64,000 nt of DNA from Colocasia esculenta (GCA_014218235.1 CM024753.1:8427146-8491145); one strand, 5' to 3'. Shown: positions 31,243-44,803, counted from the first letter of the stretch. Made by a program: numbers and translations. The notes: generated by a model from the letters alone, not told the origin.

Positions 31243-34200
31243 TGTGAGACCCTCGAATTCTATTTACATTGTGTTTGTTTAACTTTGTGCAAAATATAGT
31301 ATTTCGTTACTCATGTGCGTATGCATGTATATATGTATGTACCTGTATATATTTATTTCTATGAATATAAGTACTTAGTTAATTATGTACATATTGTACT
31401 TATTAAATCCTATGTATATTGTATTTAAATAATGTTGTGTACATAGTATCTAATTATTGATGTGCATATTATATTTATTTATTCCATGCATATTGTATGT
31501 AATTATGCTGTGTACTCATATATATCTATATATTTATTTTGTGCATACGATATCTATCTATTTTCTGTACACATTAAATTGTTTATGTTGTATATGTATA
31601 TTTGTTTTGATGTATTTCTTGGCCGAAACACCAGTCAACGTCAACACAAATTGATGTTAATTGCATGTTGACGGAAAATGCATGCCGTTGACTGCATGGC
31701 CAGGAGAGGTTGACGTCCAGATCGATGGACGCTGACTCTCTGTTAACGGCAGAAAGTTGGCCGTCTATTTCACAGTTTTATTGCGATTTCAAATTTGGAA
31801 ACGGCTGCGTTTCCTCTGGTTCTTGTTTAGGAAACTGTCCCTAACGGTAGAGGACTTAACCCTAAGCGCAACCCAATGCATTGCCTATAAAAACCTAGTG
31901 TTTCAGCCGAGTTAGGTCTTTTTGGCCTTTGGAGAAACTGGGTTTTCTATGGGAAAAACCAGACCTTTGGCGAGTTGGATCCGATGATTGGAAAGGTGTT
32001 TTGTGGCGATCTGCATCGACTGGAAGATACATCAAACATTGAGGAAGCATCCCCAACTCCGAGGATCGATCTACATCAGCAGAAGGACCAGATCTGGCGA
32101 GAGTTTGTGCACTTCTTGGCTTGGCCGAGGAGAGCTTCACCAACGAATTAGACCTTCATAGATTTATTTCCAGCAAGTGATCTAGGGATCTCATCCCTAC
32201 CCATATCCTTTAGGTCTTAGGCATTTTTATGGATTTTTATTCGACTCCTGGAAACCCCTATTCTCACTATTTTTAGGGTTCGGTCTGCACTTTGCAGACA
32301 TGAACTTGACGGCCACTTGTGTGCCATTAAGATCCAGTTAGAGACAACATATGTGCCGTTAACTCCTATTGTCGGAAACCATGTGCCGCCAAGTTCTTCA
32401 AGTTTTACAGAAAGGCTGTTTTGATTACTGTGATATGTTTGTCGGATTTCTGAGTATAAGTGCATGCTGTAAAATTTATATGTGGTCAAGCACAGTCAGT
32501 AGGTCATCTCATGAGTTTATGCCGAAATTTTGTAAATAGTTTCATTGTTAAAATTGCTGGAATTGGATAATAAGCATGAATTGACCATGATAAATTCTGA
32601 ATAATTTGATCTGTTGTATATTAGGGTTTCATAAATTTTCCATGATCATAGGGTGAATGTTTTCAAGTTTTTGAACTGTTAGGCACGACTGTTTTACTGT
32701 GAATCATGTTTAATGAATTTCTTGTTAATTGTGCATGCGATCTGTTTTAAATTGTGAAAATTAATCTACTGTTTTAAAATTTTGAAAAGTTGGGTATGTG
32801 ATATAAAACTTGTGTACAACCTGTGGTAAAAATTTCGTTCTATTTTGATAATAGTAGGCACTGTTGTTAATTTAATAAGTCATATGACCATGATAAATAT
32901 GTTAAGTAATCATGTGTAATTCTGGGATTAGTAGTAGGATTAGGACGTTGTTATGAGTTAATTATCACAGTGAACAGAAGCATCGTGTACTGTAAACTGA
33001 ACCATGTGTAATTATGTAAAGTGCATGTAAATGAGTTAAAATGTGTGTGTAAATGAATGAAACATGTGATAATGTGTAAAAATTGGCCGATATTGACACT
33101 GCTACCATAGAGGTCTGAGAGCCGTACTGTAGTAAAGTCTCTATGGGAGGGCTCAATGTATATGTGTTATCCTAAGGGTATTAGGATAAAATCTTGGAGG
33201 TGGACAAGTACCACTGGTTAGGGTGGTGAAGGCTTCTCCTGGTTCTCTGCAGTTACCTAGATTTGTCACTGCATTGCCTAGGTGGAGGATATGTGTTATG
33301 TGTTATGTGTGTTCCTCTAGATGGTAGTTAGGACTATGTGTCACGGAAAATAAGTGTAAAAAGTGTAAAATGTGAATAATATGTAAAGTGACATGTGAAT
33401 GTGGCATGTGGTAAGTGCAAGTGAAGTGACATGTGGACGTGCAAATGAAAACTATGTGAAAGATGTGGAAAATCATGTGTAAATGAAAGTGAAAGTAAAT
33501 GAGAGAGTAAATGCATATGTCATGTTATACATGTGTTAATGTAATTGGATTAATTGGAATATCATGTTTAGCATCTGTTGTATAGTTTAGTATAATCCAT
33601 GTGTTAGTGTCATGTGAATACGATAATTTTATATTAAAACAGCAAGCTAAATGAGTGAAAAAATGTTATAATGCATGAGAATTGATTAGATATATGCTAT
33701 GATTGTATTTACTATGTACATAGGTCCATGTTTTAATTGCATATAATTGTAATGTGAATTGAATGATGTTTGAAACCATGAATCATGTTAGACATAATGT
33801 GTAGAAAGCATGCTATAGGTAATTCATGGATATTTACTTATTTTAAGAATATGATTAATACTTACCGTGTTTAGTAACATGAACCAATTTGTTTATCATA
33901 CTTAGAAAACATGTCTAGGTTGTTATGTATATTGTAAATTGAAATGAAGTATGTACCATGTACTTTTTTTTATTATTAAAAGAGAGCATGCGTTTCCTCA
34001 TTGTTTATTAGTTTAGCATGTGTGTGATATGCGTAAGAATGTTATCTTCAGATTGCTTGCTGGGTCTTTAGAAGACTCATCCTTGCTTCAGCGTACAGGT
34101 GAGACAGGTGTTCCCGTACCTGAGGGGGGCGTAGCGAGGATGACTCCGGGGCGCGAGGAGAAACTACTTGTGGAAGATTTCTTCGTAGTTATATTTTATC

Positions 34201-34477
34201 CATAGTATCTAAAAGATGTTATTCATATGGACAATGTCATAATGTATTTCATTTTAGACATGTATACGTGGACAGTTGCTATTTACTTTTGCTAATAGAC
34301 TGTGGGATGATGTGATGGTGATGGAATAAGATGAGTTATTTCTTTATTCCCACTGTACTCATTTGTTATTCATGTAATATCAACCTACCGTTTAGTGTTG
34401 GGTTACTATCCCATATAATGAAGCCCTTTGTGCCGACGGGGATGGTATAATCGTACCGGTATAAAGTGGGTCTTACA
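31243..34477 (+). repeat. 5' LTR of the gag-only retrotransposon
   Basis: 3235 bp, TGTGAGACCC...GGTCTTACA. A TATA box (TATAAAAA, 31886-31893) lies about 640 bp in, marking the probable U3/R border. The remaining ~2.6 kb is AT-rich and unusually long for the R/U5 part. No coding region is recognised. Confidence 0.92.
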
Positions 34478-34481
34478 AAGA

Positions 34482-34493
34482 TGGTATCAGAGC
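34482..34493 (+). promoter_or_regulatory. Primer-binding site (initiator Met tRNA)
   Basis: TGGTATCAGAGC lies 4 bp after the 5' LTR and is complementary to the 3' end of plant initiator methionine tRNA, which primes minus-strand cDNA. Confidence 0.95.
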
Positions 34494-34649
34494 CCAAGGT
34501 TGAGATTGTACATGGATAAACCATCATCTTCACAATATGCAAAGTCTTTATAGAATTTTTCCATATATGTAGAAAATACTTAATAATGAATGATAGATAG
34601 TTAAAAAAATGGTTAGGATTAAATAACTTAGTTAATTGTTTTATAGGGT

Positions 34650-35000
34650 ATGACGAGCAGTAGTAAGCATGATGCTCGGGCTAGGGAGTATGAGCAGAGG
34701 CGCAAAGTAAGGAGATTCGTGATAAGGCTCAACCCATCATTGAGAGCTAGACTTTTAGAGTCCGACCCCCGCACTTTGGACGAGGCTCTCAGCGCAGCAA
34801 AGTCAGTACCCCAGTTAGTAGCTTCTACAACTAGCGAGAAGCCCAAGTGTGTGCACTGCAACAAGCATCATGGCAGAAACTTGTGTTGGAAAAAGGAGGG
34901 AAGATGTCTGAAGTGTGGCAGCAAAGATCATCGGATTAAAGAATGTCTGAGGCTGAAGAAGTTCGTTCCACGAGGTGTTATGGGAAATAGCATCAAATAA
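34650..35000 (+). pseudogene. Gag C-terminal remnant with two zinc knuckles
   Basis: A 116-codon frame. Residues 10-53 resemble the end of the gypsy capsid domain (RRKVRRFVIRLNPSLRARLL, then TLDEALSAAKSV). Residues 67-79 form CX2CX3HX4C and residues 86-99 form CX2CX4HX4C nucleocapsid knuckles (C86, C89, H94, C99). The capsid N-terminus is missing, so this is an internal deletion. The sequence after it (35000-35110) keeps only short pieces leading to the 3' end. Confidence 0.8.
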
Positions 35001-35110
35001 GCCAGCTGCAAAATCACAAGCACCGGCCAAGGAGAATGTGTTAACCAGAGATGACATCAACGACGTCTCCAGAGGTGCCCGATCGATCTTCGAGGACGTA
35101 GATCTCTTTC

Positions 35111-35126
35111 GGGGGGGGGGGGGGAG
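35111..35126 (+). promoter_or_regulatory. Polypurine tract
   Basis: Fourteen G followed by AG directly before the 3' LTR. This is the position and composition expected for the plus-strand primer. Confidence 0.85.
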
Positions 35127-38100
35127 TGTGAGACTCTCGAATTCTATTTACATTGTGTTTGTTTAACTTTGTGCATAATATAATTATTTAGTTACTCATG
35201 TGCATATATATGCATGTATATGTATGTACCTATATATATTTATTTCTATGAATATCAGTACTTAGTTAATTCTACATATTGTACTTGTTTAAATCCTATG
35301 CATATTGTATTAAATAAGTTGTGTATATAGTATATAATTATTGATGTGCATATTATATTTATTTATTCCATGCATATTGTATATAATTATGTTGTGTACT
35401 CATATATACCTATATTATTATTCTATGCATATGATATCTATCTGTTTTTGTACACATTAAATTATTTATGGTGTATATAGTAATTTTTTGATGTATTTCT
35501 TGGTCGAAACGCCAGTCAACATCAACACAAATTGACGTTAATTGCATGTTGACGACAACATGCATGTCGTTGACTGCATGGCCAGGAGAGGTTGACATCC
35601 AGATCGATGGACGCTGACTCTCTGTTAATGCCAGAAAGTTGGCCGTCTATTTCCCAATTTTATTGCGATTTCAGATTTGGAAACAACTGTGTTTCCTCTA
35701 GTTCTTGTTTAGGAAACCTGTCCCTAACGGTAGAGGACTTAACCCTAAGCGCAACCCAATCCATTGCCTATAAAACCTAGTGTTTTGAACCGAGTAGGTC
35801 TTTTTGGCCTTCGGAGAAACTAGGGTTTTCTGTGGGAAAAAAGACCTTTGGCTAGCTGGATCCGATGATTGGAAGGGTTTTGGCGATCTGCATTGATCGA
35901 AAGATACCAAACATTGAGGAAGCATCCCCAACTCTGAGGATCGATCTACATCAGCAAAAGGAGCAGATCTGGCAAGAGTTTGTGCACCTTCTTGGCTAGC
36001 CGAGGAGGGCTTCACCGAAGAAAGAAATTAGACCTTCATAGATTTATTTTCAGGAGGCAAAGTGATCTAGGGATCTCATTCTACCCATATCCTTAGGTCT
36101 TAGGCATTTTTATGGATTTTTATTCGAGTCTTGGAACCCCTATTTCAACTGTTTTAGGGTTCGGTCTACACTTTTGCAGACAGAAACTTGACGGCCACTT
36201 GTGTGCATTAAGATCCATAGTTAGTGGCAAAATATTGTGCCGTTAACTCCTGTTGGCAGCAACCCCTGGCCCCCAAGTTGTTCAAGTTTTACAGAAAGGC
36301 TATTTTGATTACTGTGATATGTTTGTCAGATTTCTAAGTATAAGTGCATGCTGTAAAATGATGTGGTCAAGCATAGTCAGTAGGTCTCTCATGAGTTTAT
36401 GCCGAATTTCTGTAAATAGTTTCATTTGTTAAAACTACTGAAATTGGATAATAAGCATGAATTGACCATGATAAATTCTGAATAATTGATCTAGTGTATA
36501 TTAGGGTTTCATAAATTTTCCATGATCATAGGGTGACTGTTTTCAGGTTTTGAACTGTTAGGCACGACTGTTTTACTGGGAATCATGTTAATGGATTTTC
36601 TGTTAATTACACATGAGATCTAATTTAAATGGTTAAAATTAAAAATTAATCTACTATTCTGAAAAATCTGAAAATTGAGTATGTGTTATAAAATTGTGTA
36701 CAGCCTGTGGTCAAAATTTGTTCAGTTTTGATAACAGTAGGCACTATTGTTATTTAATAAGTCATATGACCATGATAAATATGTTAAGTAATCATGTGTA
36801 ATTCTGTGATTGATTGAAGTAGGATTAGGATGTGTTATGAGTTAATTATCGCTGTGAACGGAAGCATCGTGTACTGTAAACTGAACCATGTGTAATTATG
36901 TTAAAGTGCATGTAAATGAGTTAAAATGTGTGTGTAAATGAATGAAACATGTGATAAGTGTAAAATTGGCCGATATTGACACTGCTACCATAGAGGTCTG
37001 AGAGCCGTACTGTAGTAAAGTTCCTATGGGAAGGCTCAATGTATATATGTTATCCTAAGGGCATTAGGATGAAATCCAGAGTTGGACAAGTACCACTGGT
37101 TAGGGTGGAGAGGGCTTCTCCCGGTTCTGCACAGTTACCTAGATTCGTCACTGCATTGCCTTGGTGGCGGATATGTGTTATGTGTGTTCCTCTAGATGGT
37201 AGTTAGGACTATGTGTCATGGCAAATTAAGTGTAAAATGTGTAAAATGTGTAAAGGGAGTGATGTGGCGTGTAAGTGCAAGTGAATGGCATGTGGGATGT
37301 GCAAGTGAAAACTATGTGAAAGACGTGGAAAATCATGTGTAAATGAAAGTGAAGTAAATGAGAGAGTAAATGCATATGCTCATGTTATACATGTGTTAAG
37401 GTAATTTGGATTAATTGTAATATCATGTTTAGCATCATGTTGTATAGTTTATATAATCCATGTGTTAGTGTCATGTGAATACGATAATTTTACATTAAAA
37501 CAAACAAGCTAAATGATTGAAAAATAGTTATAATTGCATGAGAAATTGATTAGATACCATGCTAAGATTGTTATTTACTATGTACATAGATCCATGTTTT
37601 AATTGCCTATAATTGTAATGTGAATTGAATGAAGTTTGAAACCATGAATTGTGTTAGACATAATGTGTAGAAAGCATGCTATAGGTAATTCATGGATATT
37701 TATATTTTAAGAATATGATTAATATGTACCGTGTTTAGTAACATGAACCAATTTGTTTATCATACTTAGAAAACATGTCTAGGGTGTTTATGTATATTTG
37801 TAAATTGAAATGAACTATGTACCATGTACTTTTCTTTATTGTTTAAAAGAGAGCAGCGTTTTCTCATTGTTATTAGTTTAGCATGTGTGTGATATGTGTA
37901 AGAATGTTATCTTTAGATTGCTTGCTGGGTCTTTAGAAGACTCATTCTTGCTTCAGTATATAGGTGAGACAGGTGTTCCCGTACCTGAGGAGGGCGTAGG
38001 AGCAACTCCGGCCGCGAGGAGTAACTACTTGTGGAAGATTTCTTCGTAGTTATATTTTCTTTCCATAGTATGTAAAAGATGTTATCATTTGGACATGTCA

Positions 38101-38345
38101 TAATGTATTTCATTTTGGACATGTAATAATGGGATAATTGCTATTTACTTTTGCTATATAGACTATGGAATGATGTGATGGTGATGGAAGAAGATGAGTT
38201 ATTTCTTTTATTTCCGCTGTACTCATTTGTTATTCGTGTACATATCAACCTATCGTTTAGTGTTGGGTTACTATCCCACTATAATGAAGCCCTTTGTATC
38301 GACGGGGATTGGTATAATCGTACCGGTATAAAGTGGGTCGTTACA
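35127..38345 (+). repeat. 3' LTR of the gag-only retrotransposon
   Basis: 3219 bp, colinear with 31243-34477 with scattered substitutions and small indels. It begins TGTGAGACTCTCG and ends GGTCGTTACA. The TATA box is at 35769-35775. Confidence 0.92.
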
Positions 38346-38350
38346 AGTTT

Positions 38351-40441
38351 TCTGCATCTTCTTGGCTTAACTGAGGAGAGCTTCTGCGACTAATTAATCC
38401 CTTAGGAGAATTATTCACTGGCAAGTAATCGAGGGGTCTCATCCCTAGACATGTCCTTTAGGTCCTAGGAATTTTTCTGGATTTTATTCGTGTCCTGGAA
38501 CCCCCAATTCTCCAAGTTATTGCGTTCAGTCTGCACTTTCTGTAGACAGGAACTTGACGGCAAGCTTGTTGCCACCAAGATCCTGAGTTGGCAGCAACAT
38601 TGTGTGTCGTTAACCCACCTTGACGGCAAGGACCTTGACGCCAAGTTCTTCTGTTTTCACAGAACCTCCTGTATTATGTTTGTGTGATGCTATTCGAACT
38701 TATGGTTGTCTGTGCATGCTGTAAAATTAAGGTTTGTCAGGTATGGTTTTTAGGTCACATCATGAATTTGTCGAATTACTGAACAAGGTTTTATTTAATA
38801 TAATTTTGTATGAGGAAATAAGCATGTTTTGATTGAGATAATTCTGAATAAATAGATTCATTGCATGTTAGGGTTTCAAAAAATTTCAATGATATTAGGG
38901 TCAATATTTTTAGGTTTTAGAGCTATAACACCGACTGTTTTACTGTATGCTATGTTAAAGTGAATTTCTTGATAAATCTACATGAAATCTATATTATAAT
39001 TGTTAAAATAGTTTTCTAGCTACAAAAAATCTGAAAAAGTAAACATGTGATATGTTACCTGTATGAAGTCTGTGGTTAAAATTTGATAATGAATTGATGT
39101 TAGTAGTAGTGTTTGCATGCTAATAGGCCTGATTAGACCATATTAAGCATGTTGAGGTAAACCATGTAAATCTCAGTGTTTAGCAACATGATTAAGTACT
39201 GATATGATTAATTAGACACTGTGAATCAGTCTTTATGAGTTCTGTAAGCTGATCCATGAATATATGTTAAAGTGCATGAGAATGAGTTAAATAGTGCATG
39301 TGAATATAGTAAACCATGTGATTAAGTGATAATGTGTAAATGTACGGACATTGACACTGCTACCATAGAAGGGTGTGGAGCCGTACTATAGTAAAGTCCC
39401 TATGGGAAGGCTCAAGTGTATGTGTATCCTATGGGCATTAGGATGAAATCCTGGAGGTGGGGCAATACCACTGGTTAGGGTGGAAAGGGCTTCTCCCGGT
39501 TCTACGCAGTAACCAAGATTCGTCATTGTATTGCCTAGGTGATGGGTATGTGATTATGTGAATCTGTGTCCTTCTTTATGGTGGTTCGGACTATGTGTCA
39601 TGGCAAATTAAGTGTAAAAGTGTGCAATTGTAAATATGTGAAATGTGAACATGTGATAGTGTAATGTGAATGTGTTAGCATGTGAAAAGATGTGAAACCA
39701 TATGAATGTGAATTAATTATGTTAAAATAGTATGCTAAACATGTGGAAATGTGTTCTAAAATCATGTAAAAATGATTAGATATCATGCTAGGATTGCTAG
39801 CTACCTTGTGCTAATTCTCATGATATAATTGTTTAGAAATATGAATGATGTGAATTGATTTTAGAAATATGAATCATGTTATATATTATGTGTAGAAAGC
39901 ATGTGTAGGTTATTCGTGTATTTTGTTTAATTAACATGAAGCATGTACCATGTGATTCCCTTGTTGTTTGAGCATAACATGTGTGTGATATGTTTAAGGA
40001 CGTTACCTTTAGATTGCTTGCTGAGTCTTTCTTTTTGGAAGACTCATACTTACTTTGACTTACAGGTGAGACAGGTGTCCCCATTCTTGAGGAGGACATA
40101 GTGAGTAGCAACTCCGAGCTTGAGGAGTAGCTGCTTTTGTGGAGATTACTACGTAGTTACATTTCCTTTCCACTAGTATGTAAACAATGTTATGGACAAT
40201 GTAATTTCATTTGGACATGTAATAATGTGGACTTTTGTCATTTCTTTTATTGCTATATAGGCTATGGAATTATGTGAATGATGATAGAATAAGAGTTACT
40301 TTCTATTTCCGCTGTACGTTCCTTATTATTTGTGTACATCTCAGCCTATTGTATTATGTTGGGTAAATGTCCCACTGTGATGACGCCCTTTATATCGATG
40401 TGGATTGGTATAATTGTACCAGTATAAGGAAGGTCGTTACA
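38351..40441 (+). mobile_element. Older LTR, 3' portion
   Basis: Continuation of the LTR that starts at 30545. It aligns with the younger LTR from its TTCTTGGCTT segment onward (32110 onward) to the end GGTCGTTACA, with much greater divergence. Without the insertion, 30545-31242 plus 38351-40441 would form a single LTR of about 2.8 kb. Confidence 0.85.
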
Positions 40442-41884
40442 ATCATTCATACAGTTCAAGACAGGACAATATCTCAAGAGATCAATTAGACATCATAACG
40501 ACTTATTTTAATCTTCATAAACTTTAATGTCTTGACAAGAGTATAGATAAATAACAGATAAGGAAAATGCACATCCGGAAAGCCATAGCAAGCATCATAT
40601 AAGGAAAAACTTTAAATGAAGCAAGTCCATCTATAGCAAGTTTCCTTCACAGATTCATATCACAACTTATGGTATGCCAAATTTCATATCAAGCTAGATC
40701 ACAAGGACAAGATGATAATCAAATGATAGTAAGATCACTCATTTCATATCAAGCATTAGAATCATATTCATGTTATTATGGTTTCTAGTAGGTTGATCAC
40801 TTTAGGCCAATGCACAACTAAGTAATATGATCACAAACCAAGACATACACATGTTTGACTATCTAACTAAAGGAAACAATCTCGGGGTGGCCTTTGAATC
40901 GCAACGGGTTCAGTCGTCGCACTTCAGAGGACTGAACACAATTAAAACAAGACTTTGTGCAAAGTGACTGAATCGCGACGGACCTAACGGTCACGGTTAG
41001 AGATAGTCGATGCGAATAATCGATTCAGAATAGAAACACGATGGTTTACACTGACGCGTTCATGGCCATCGGTACAGAAATGCGACGGTCATGATGGACA
41101 CATTTAAAGTAATTGGTACAGACATCGACTCGTCGGGGGGAGGCTGCTGAGGGTTTTCCGGCGATTCGACTTCGTGGTGGTTCGTGCGGCGCAGGATCCA
41201 CGCAAGGATGGTGTCCGGAGCGTGGACATGCCGACAACATGGAGTTTCTGGCGTTCTTTAGGCTTGTTTAGTTGGTAGGGAGACTTCCCCTCTTGTTTAA
41301 TTGTTTTAAATGGTTAAGGGGTGGAATTCATGTCAAGGGTGGGGTGCTATAATGTGTTCCTACTATTTATTGCTTAATGGTAATTGAGAAGGGTTTGCAT
41401 GAGTGTATGGTATGTGTGGACTATTTTTGGAGAAGGAAACAAGGTTCAGTCATCTGCTTGAGAAGGCGATGGACTGAACCATCACGTTTTAATTTTGAAC
41501 GCGAGGCCCTGTGTCGTCGCATTCTTGTACACCGATTATGCTACATCGACTCCCTTGGATGCAACCACTCGACCTGTCGGGTTCTTGTTGAACGTGTCGG
41601 TGTGGTCTGTCACGATTTGGTTTAACAATTAGTGTAGTCCTTATCGGGACATATCGTTCTGTTGCGATTAAGATGCTGACTGTCGGGGTTGATCGGTTGA
41701 GCTTGAAGGCGACAGCATGGGCCATTGCAATTTGAACTCCGACTGTCGGTTTAGCTTAAAGGTGATGTATCGGGCCGTCACGATATGGTCGCGACACTAG
41801 GCCCTGTCACGCTAAGGTTTTGAATGTCATCCGGACAGGTCGTCGCGATTTGAAAGGCGACGCTCATGCCCGTTGCGTTTTAGC
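40442..41884. mobile_element. Diverged LTR-like relic, left flank of CACTA 2
   Basis: The part from about 40880 is rich in GTCGCGA/TCGCGAC motifs like the LTR at 55208-57289. It shares local blocks with it: TTTTCCGGCGATTCG versus TTTTCGGGCGATTCG, and AATGTGTTCCTACT versus AATGTGTTTCCTACT. It is too diverged for exact ends. 40442-40880 is AT-rich with no recognised feature. Confidence 0.5.
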
Positions 41885-42265
41885 ACTACAAGAAAATGCT
41901 CTATTTCCGACGGACTGAATCCGTCGGAAATCCGACGGTATTCCGTCGGAAAAGGCGCCTTCCGACCGCTTTCCGTCCAAAGCTCATCGAAAACTGTCCG
42001 TCGGAAATACTTGGTCAGAATTTCCGACGGATGAAAATTCCGTCGGAATCGGTCGAAACCTCCGACAGATATAATCCGTCGGGAACACCGTCAGTATTTT
42101 CCGACGGAATTGCCGACGGTGTTTTTCCGTCGGTAATTTATCAGTTCCGATGGATACTTATCCGTCGGACAATCCGTCCGTATTTTCAGACGGAATTACC
42201 GACGGTGTTTTTCCATCGGTAATTTATAAGTTCCGACGGATACTTATCCGTCGGAAAATCCGTTG
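41885..42265. repeat. CACTA 2 left terminal and subterminal repeats
   Basis: More than a dozen copies of TTCCGACGGA, CCGTCGGAA and close variants occur in both orientations. These are presumed TNPA binding sites. Confidence 0.9.
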
Positions 42266-42636
42266 GAAAATACACCATATTTTTTTAAAAATAAGCAAAT
42301 AAAAATGATTTGTCAACATTGCTACAATGTCAAACCTGCTACAATATTCATAAATTTAACAAATACCCACAATCAACATAAAATCATAAAATACAATAAA
42401 TATAAAATCATATAGAATAATGAATACAAAAATGAACATAGATCTGCTGGATCGTCTGCTGTCCCTGCCTCGTCATCGTCTGGAGCTGGATCCTATATTA
42501 AAACAAATTAAAATGAGAAACATTAATAATAAATAAAAGACATACATTATTTTCAAAAATAAAATTTAAAACATGTGATTATTTCTCAAGCTTAATACAA
42601 TACTATTTTAGATCCATCATTTCTTAGGTGTTTTTT

Positions 42637-44803
42637 AGATCCGTCCTTGAATGCCCAACCCAATCCGGAAATCCAAATTGGATTCCGTCAGTTTCTACAC
42701 GTCACTTTAAACCACCCGGTCGTGACGGAGAAAACGACACGTCGATCGGATCCCTATTTGGATTTTGGACCCCCAGGTTGCGTGTTTTAACCATTTATAT
42801 ATGTTTGACCGTGTTTTTAGATCCGTCCTTTGAATGCCCAACCCAATCGGGGATCCAAATTAGATTCCGTCAGTTTCTACATGTCACTTTAACCCACCCG
42901 GTCGTGTCGGAGAAAACAGCACGTCGATCGGATCCCTATTGGGATTTTGGACCCCCAGGTTGTGTGTTTTAACCTTTATATATACTTGCTTGTTTTAGAT
43001 GCGTCCTTTGAATGCCCAACCCATCCGGAGATCCAAATTGGATTCTGTCAGTTTCTACACGTCACTTTAACCCACCGATCGTGTTGGAGAAAACGGCACG
43101 TCGATCGGATCCCTATTTGAGATTTTAGACCCCCGGGTTGCGTGTTTTAACCATTTATATATGCTTGACCGTGTTTTTAGATCCGTCATTTCAATGCCCA
43201 ACCCAATCCAGAGATCCAAATTGGATTCCGTCAGTTCCCACACGTCACTTTAACCCACCCGGTCGTGTCGGAGAAAACGGCACGCCGATCCGATCCCTAT
43301 TGGGATTTTGGACCCCCGGGTTGTGTGTTTTGACCCTTTATATATACTTGGGTGTTTTTTAGATCCGTCATTTCAATGCCCAACCCTATCCGGAGATCCA
43401 AATTGGATTCCGTCAGTTCCCACACGTCACTTTAACCCACCCGGTCGTGTCGGAGAAAACGGCACGCCGATCCGATCCCTATTTGGGATTTTGGACCCCC
43501 GGGTTGTGTGTTTTGACCCTTTATATATACTTGGGTGTTTTTTAGATCCGTCATTTTAATGCCCAACCAATCCGGAGATCCAAATTGGATTCCGTCAGTT
43601 CCCACACGTCACTTTAACCCACCCGGTCGTGTCGGAGAAAACGGCACGCCGATCCGAACCCTATTGGGATTTTGGACCCGAGTTGTGTGTTTTGTATATA
43701 CTTGGGTGTTTTTTAGATCCGTCATTTCAATGCCCAACCCAATCGGAGATCCAAATGGATTCCGTCAGTTCCCACACGTCACTTTAACCAACCCGGTCGT
43801 GTCGGAGAAAATGACACGCCGATCCGATCCCTATTTGAGATTTTGGACCCCCAGGTTGTGTGTTTTGACCCTTTATATATACTTGGGTGTTTTTTAGATC
43901 CGTCATTTCAATGCCCAACCCAATCCGGAGATCCAAATTGGATTCCGTCAGTTCCCACATGTCACTTTAACCCACCCGGTCGTGTCGGAGAAAACGGCAC
44001 GTCGATCCGAACCCTATTTGGGATTTTGGACCCCCGAGTTGTGTGTTTTGACCCTTTATATATACTTGGGTGTTTTTTAGATCCGTCATTTCAATGCCCA
44101 ACCTAATCCGGAGATCCAAATTGGATTCCGTCAGTTCCCACACGTCACTTTAACCTACCCGGTCGTGTCGGAGAAAACAGCACGCAGATCCGATCCCTAT
44201 TGGGATTTTGGACCCCCGGGTTGTGTGTTTTGACGCTTTATATATACTTGGGTGTTTTTTAGATCCGTCATTTCAATGCCCAACCCAATCCGGAGATCCA
44301 AATTGGATTCCGTCAATTCCCACACGTCACTTTAACCCACCCGGTCGTGTCGGAGAAAACGGCACGCCGATCCGATCCCTATTTGGATTTTAGACCCCCA
44401 GGTGGTGTGTTTTGACCCTTTATATATACTGACCGTGTTTTTAGATCCGTCATTTCAATGCCCAACCCAATCCGGAGATCCAAATTGGATTCCGTCAGTT
44501 CCCACACGTCACTTTAACCCACCCGGTCGTGTCAGAGAAAACGACACGCCGATCCGATCCCTATTTGGGATTTTGGACCCCCGGGTGTGTGTTTTGACCC
44601 TTTATATATACTTGGGTATTTTTTAGATCCGTCATTTCAATGCCCACCCAATCCGGAGATCCAAATTGGATTCCGTCAGTTCCCACACGTCACTTTAACC
44701 CACCCGGTCGTGTCGGAGAAAACGACACGCCGATCCGAACCCTATTTGGGATTTTGGACCCCCGGGTTGGTGTTTTAACCCTTTATATGTAATTTGTTGT
44801 TTT
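42637..44803. repeat. 182-bp satellite, 12 tandem units, inside CACTA 2
   Basis: The marker AGAT(C/G)CGTC starts units at 42637, 42819, 42997, 43179, 43361, 43544, 43715, 43896, 44079, 44261, 44443 and 44625, with a partial unit at 44804. Eleven of the twelve spacings are 178-183 bp; one is 171. Units contain CCAAATTGGATTCCGTCAG, CACGTCACTTTAACC, GGTCGTGTCGGAGAAAA and a TTTATATATAC segment. The first two or three units and the last are most diverged, the middle ones nearly identical. Open frames across units are artefacts. Confidence 0.97.

Larger units (their letters stand above)
31243..38345 (+). mobile_element. Non-autonomous Ty3/gypsy LTR retrotransposon, gag-only, 7.1 kb
   Basis: Two LTRs (31243-34477, 3235 bp; 35127-38345, 3219 bp) enclose only 649 bp. 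Ends are TGTGAGAC...TTACA. A perfect 5-bp duplication AGTTT flanks the element (31238-31242, 38346-38350). A primer-binding site for initiator-Met tRNA, a gag remnant and a G-run polypurine tract are present. Protease, reverse transcriptase and integrase are absent. Replication would need proteins from a related autonomous element. The paired LTRs carry many indels relative to each other, so the insertion is not recent. Confidence 0.93.

Noticed and set aside
34020..34205. Short ORF inside the 5' LTR
   Set aside because: It is not preserved in the matching part of the 3' LTR (around 37.9 kb), where indels change the frame.
42628..44778. Series of similar ORFs (PTQSGDPNWIPSVPTRHFNPPG type)
   Set aside because: They are one 182-bp satellite translated repeatedly. 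The unit is not a multiple of three, so the frame changes each unit.
42637..44803. Centromeric satellite
   Set aside because: The period fits, but the array is only 12 units and lies wholly inside a CACTA element. A centromeric location cannot be claimed from this window.
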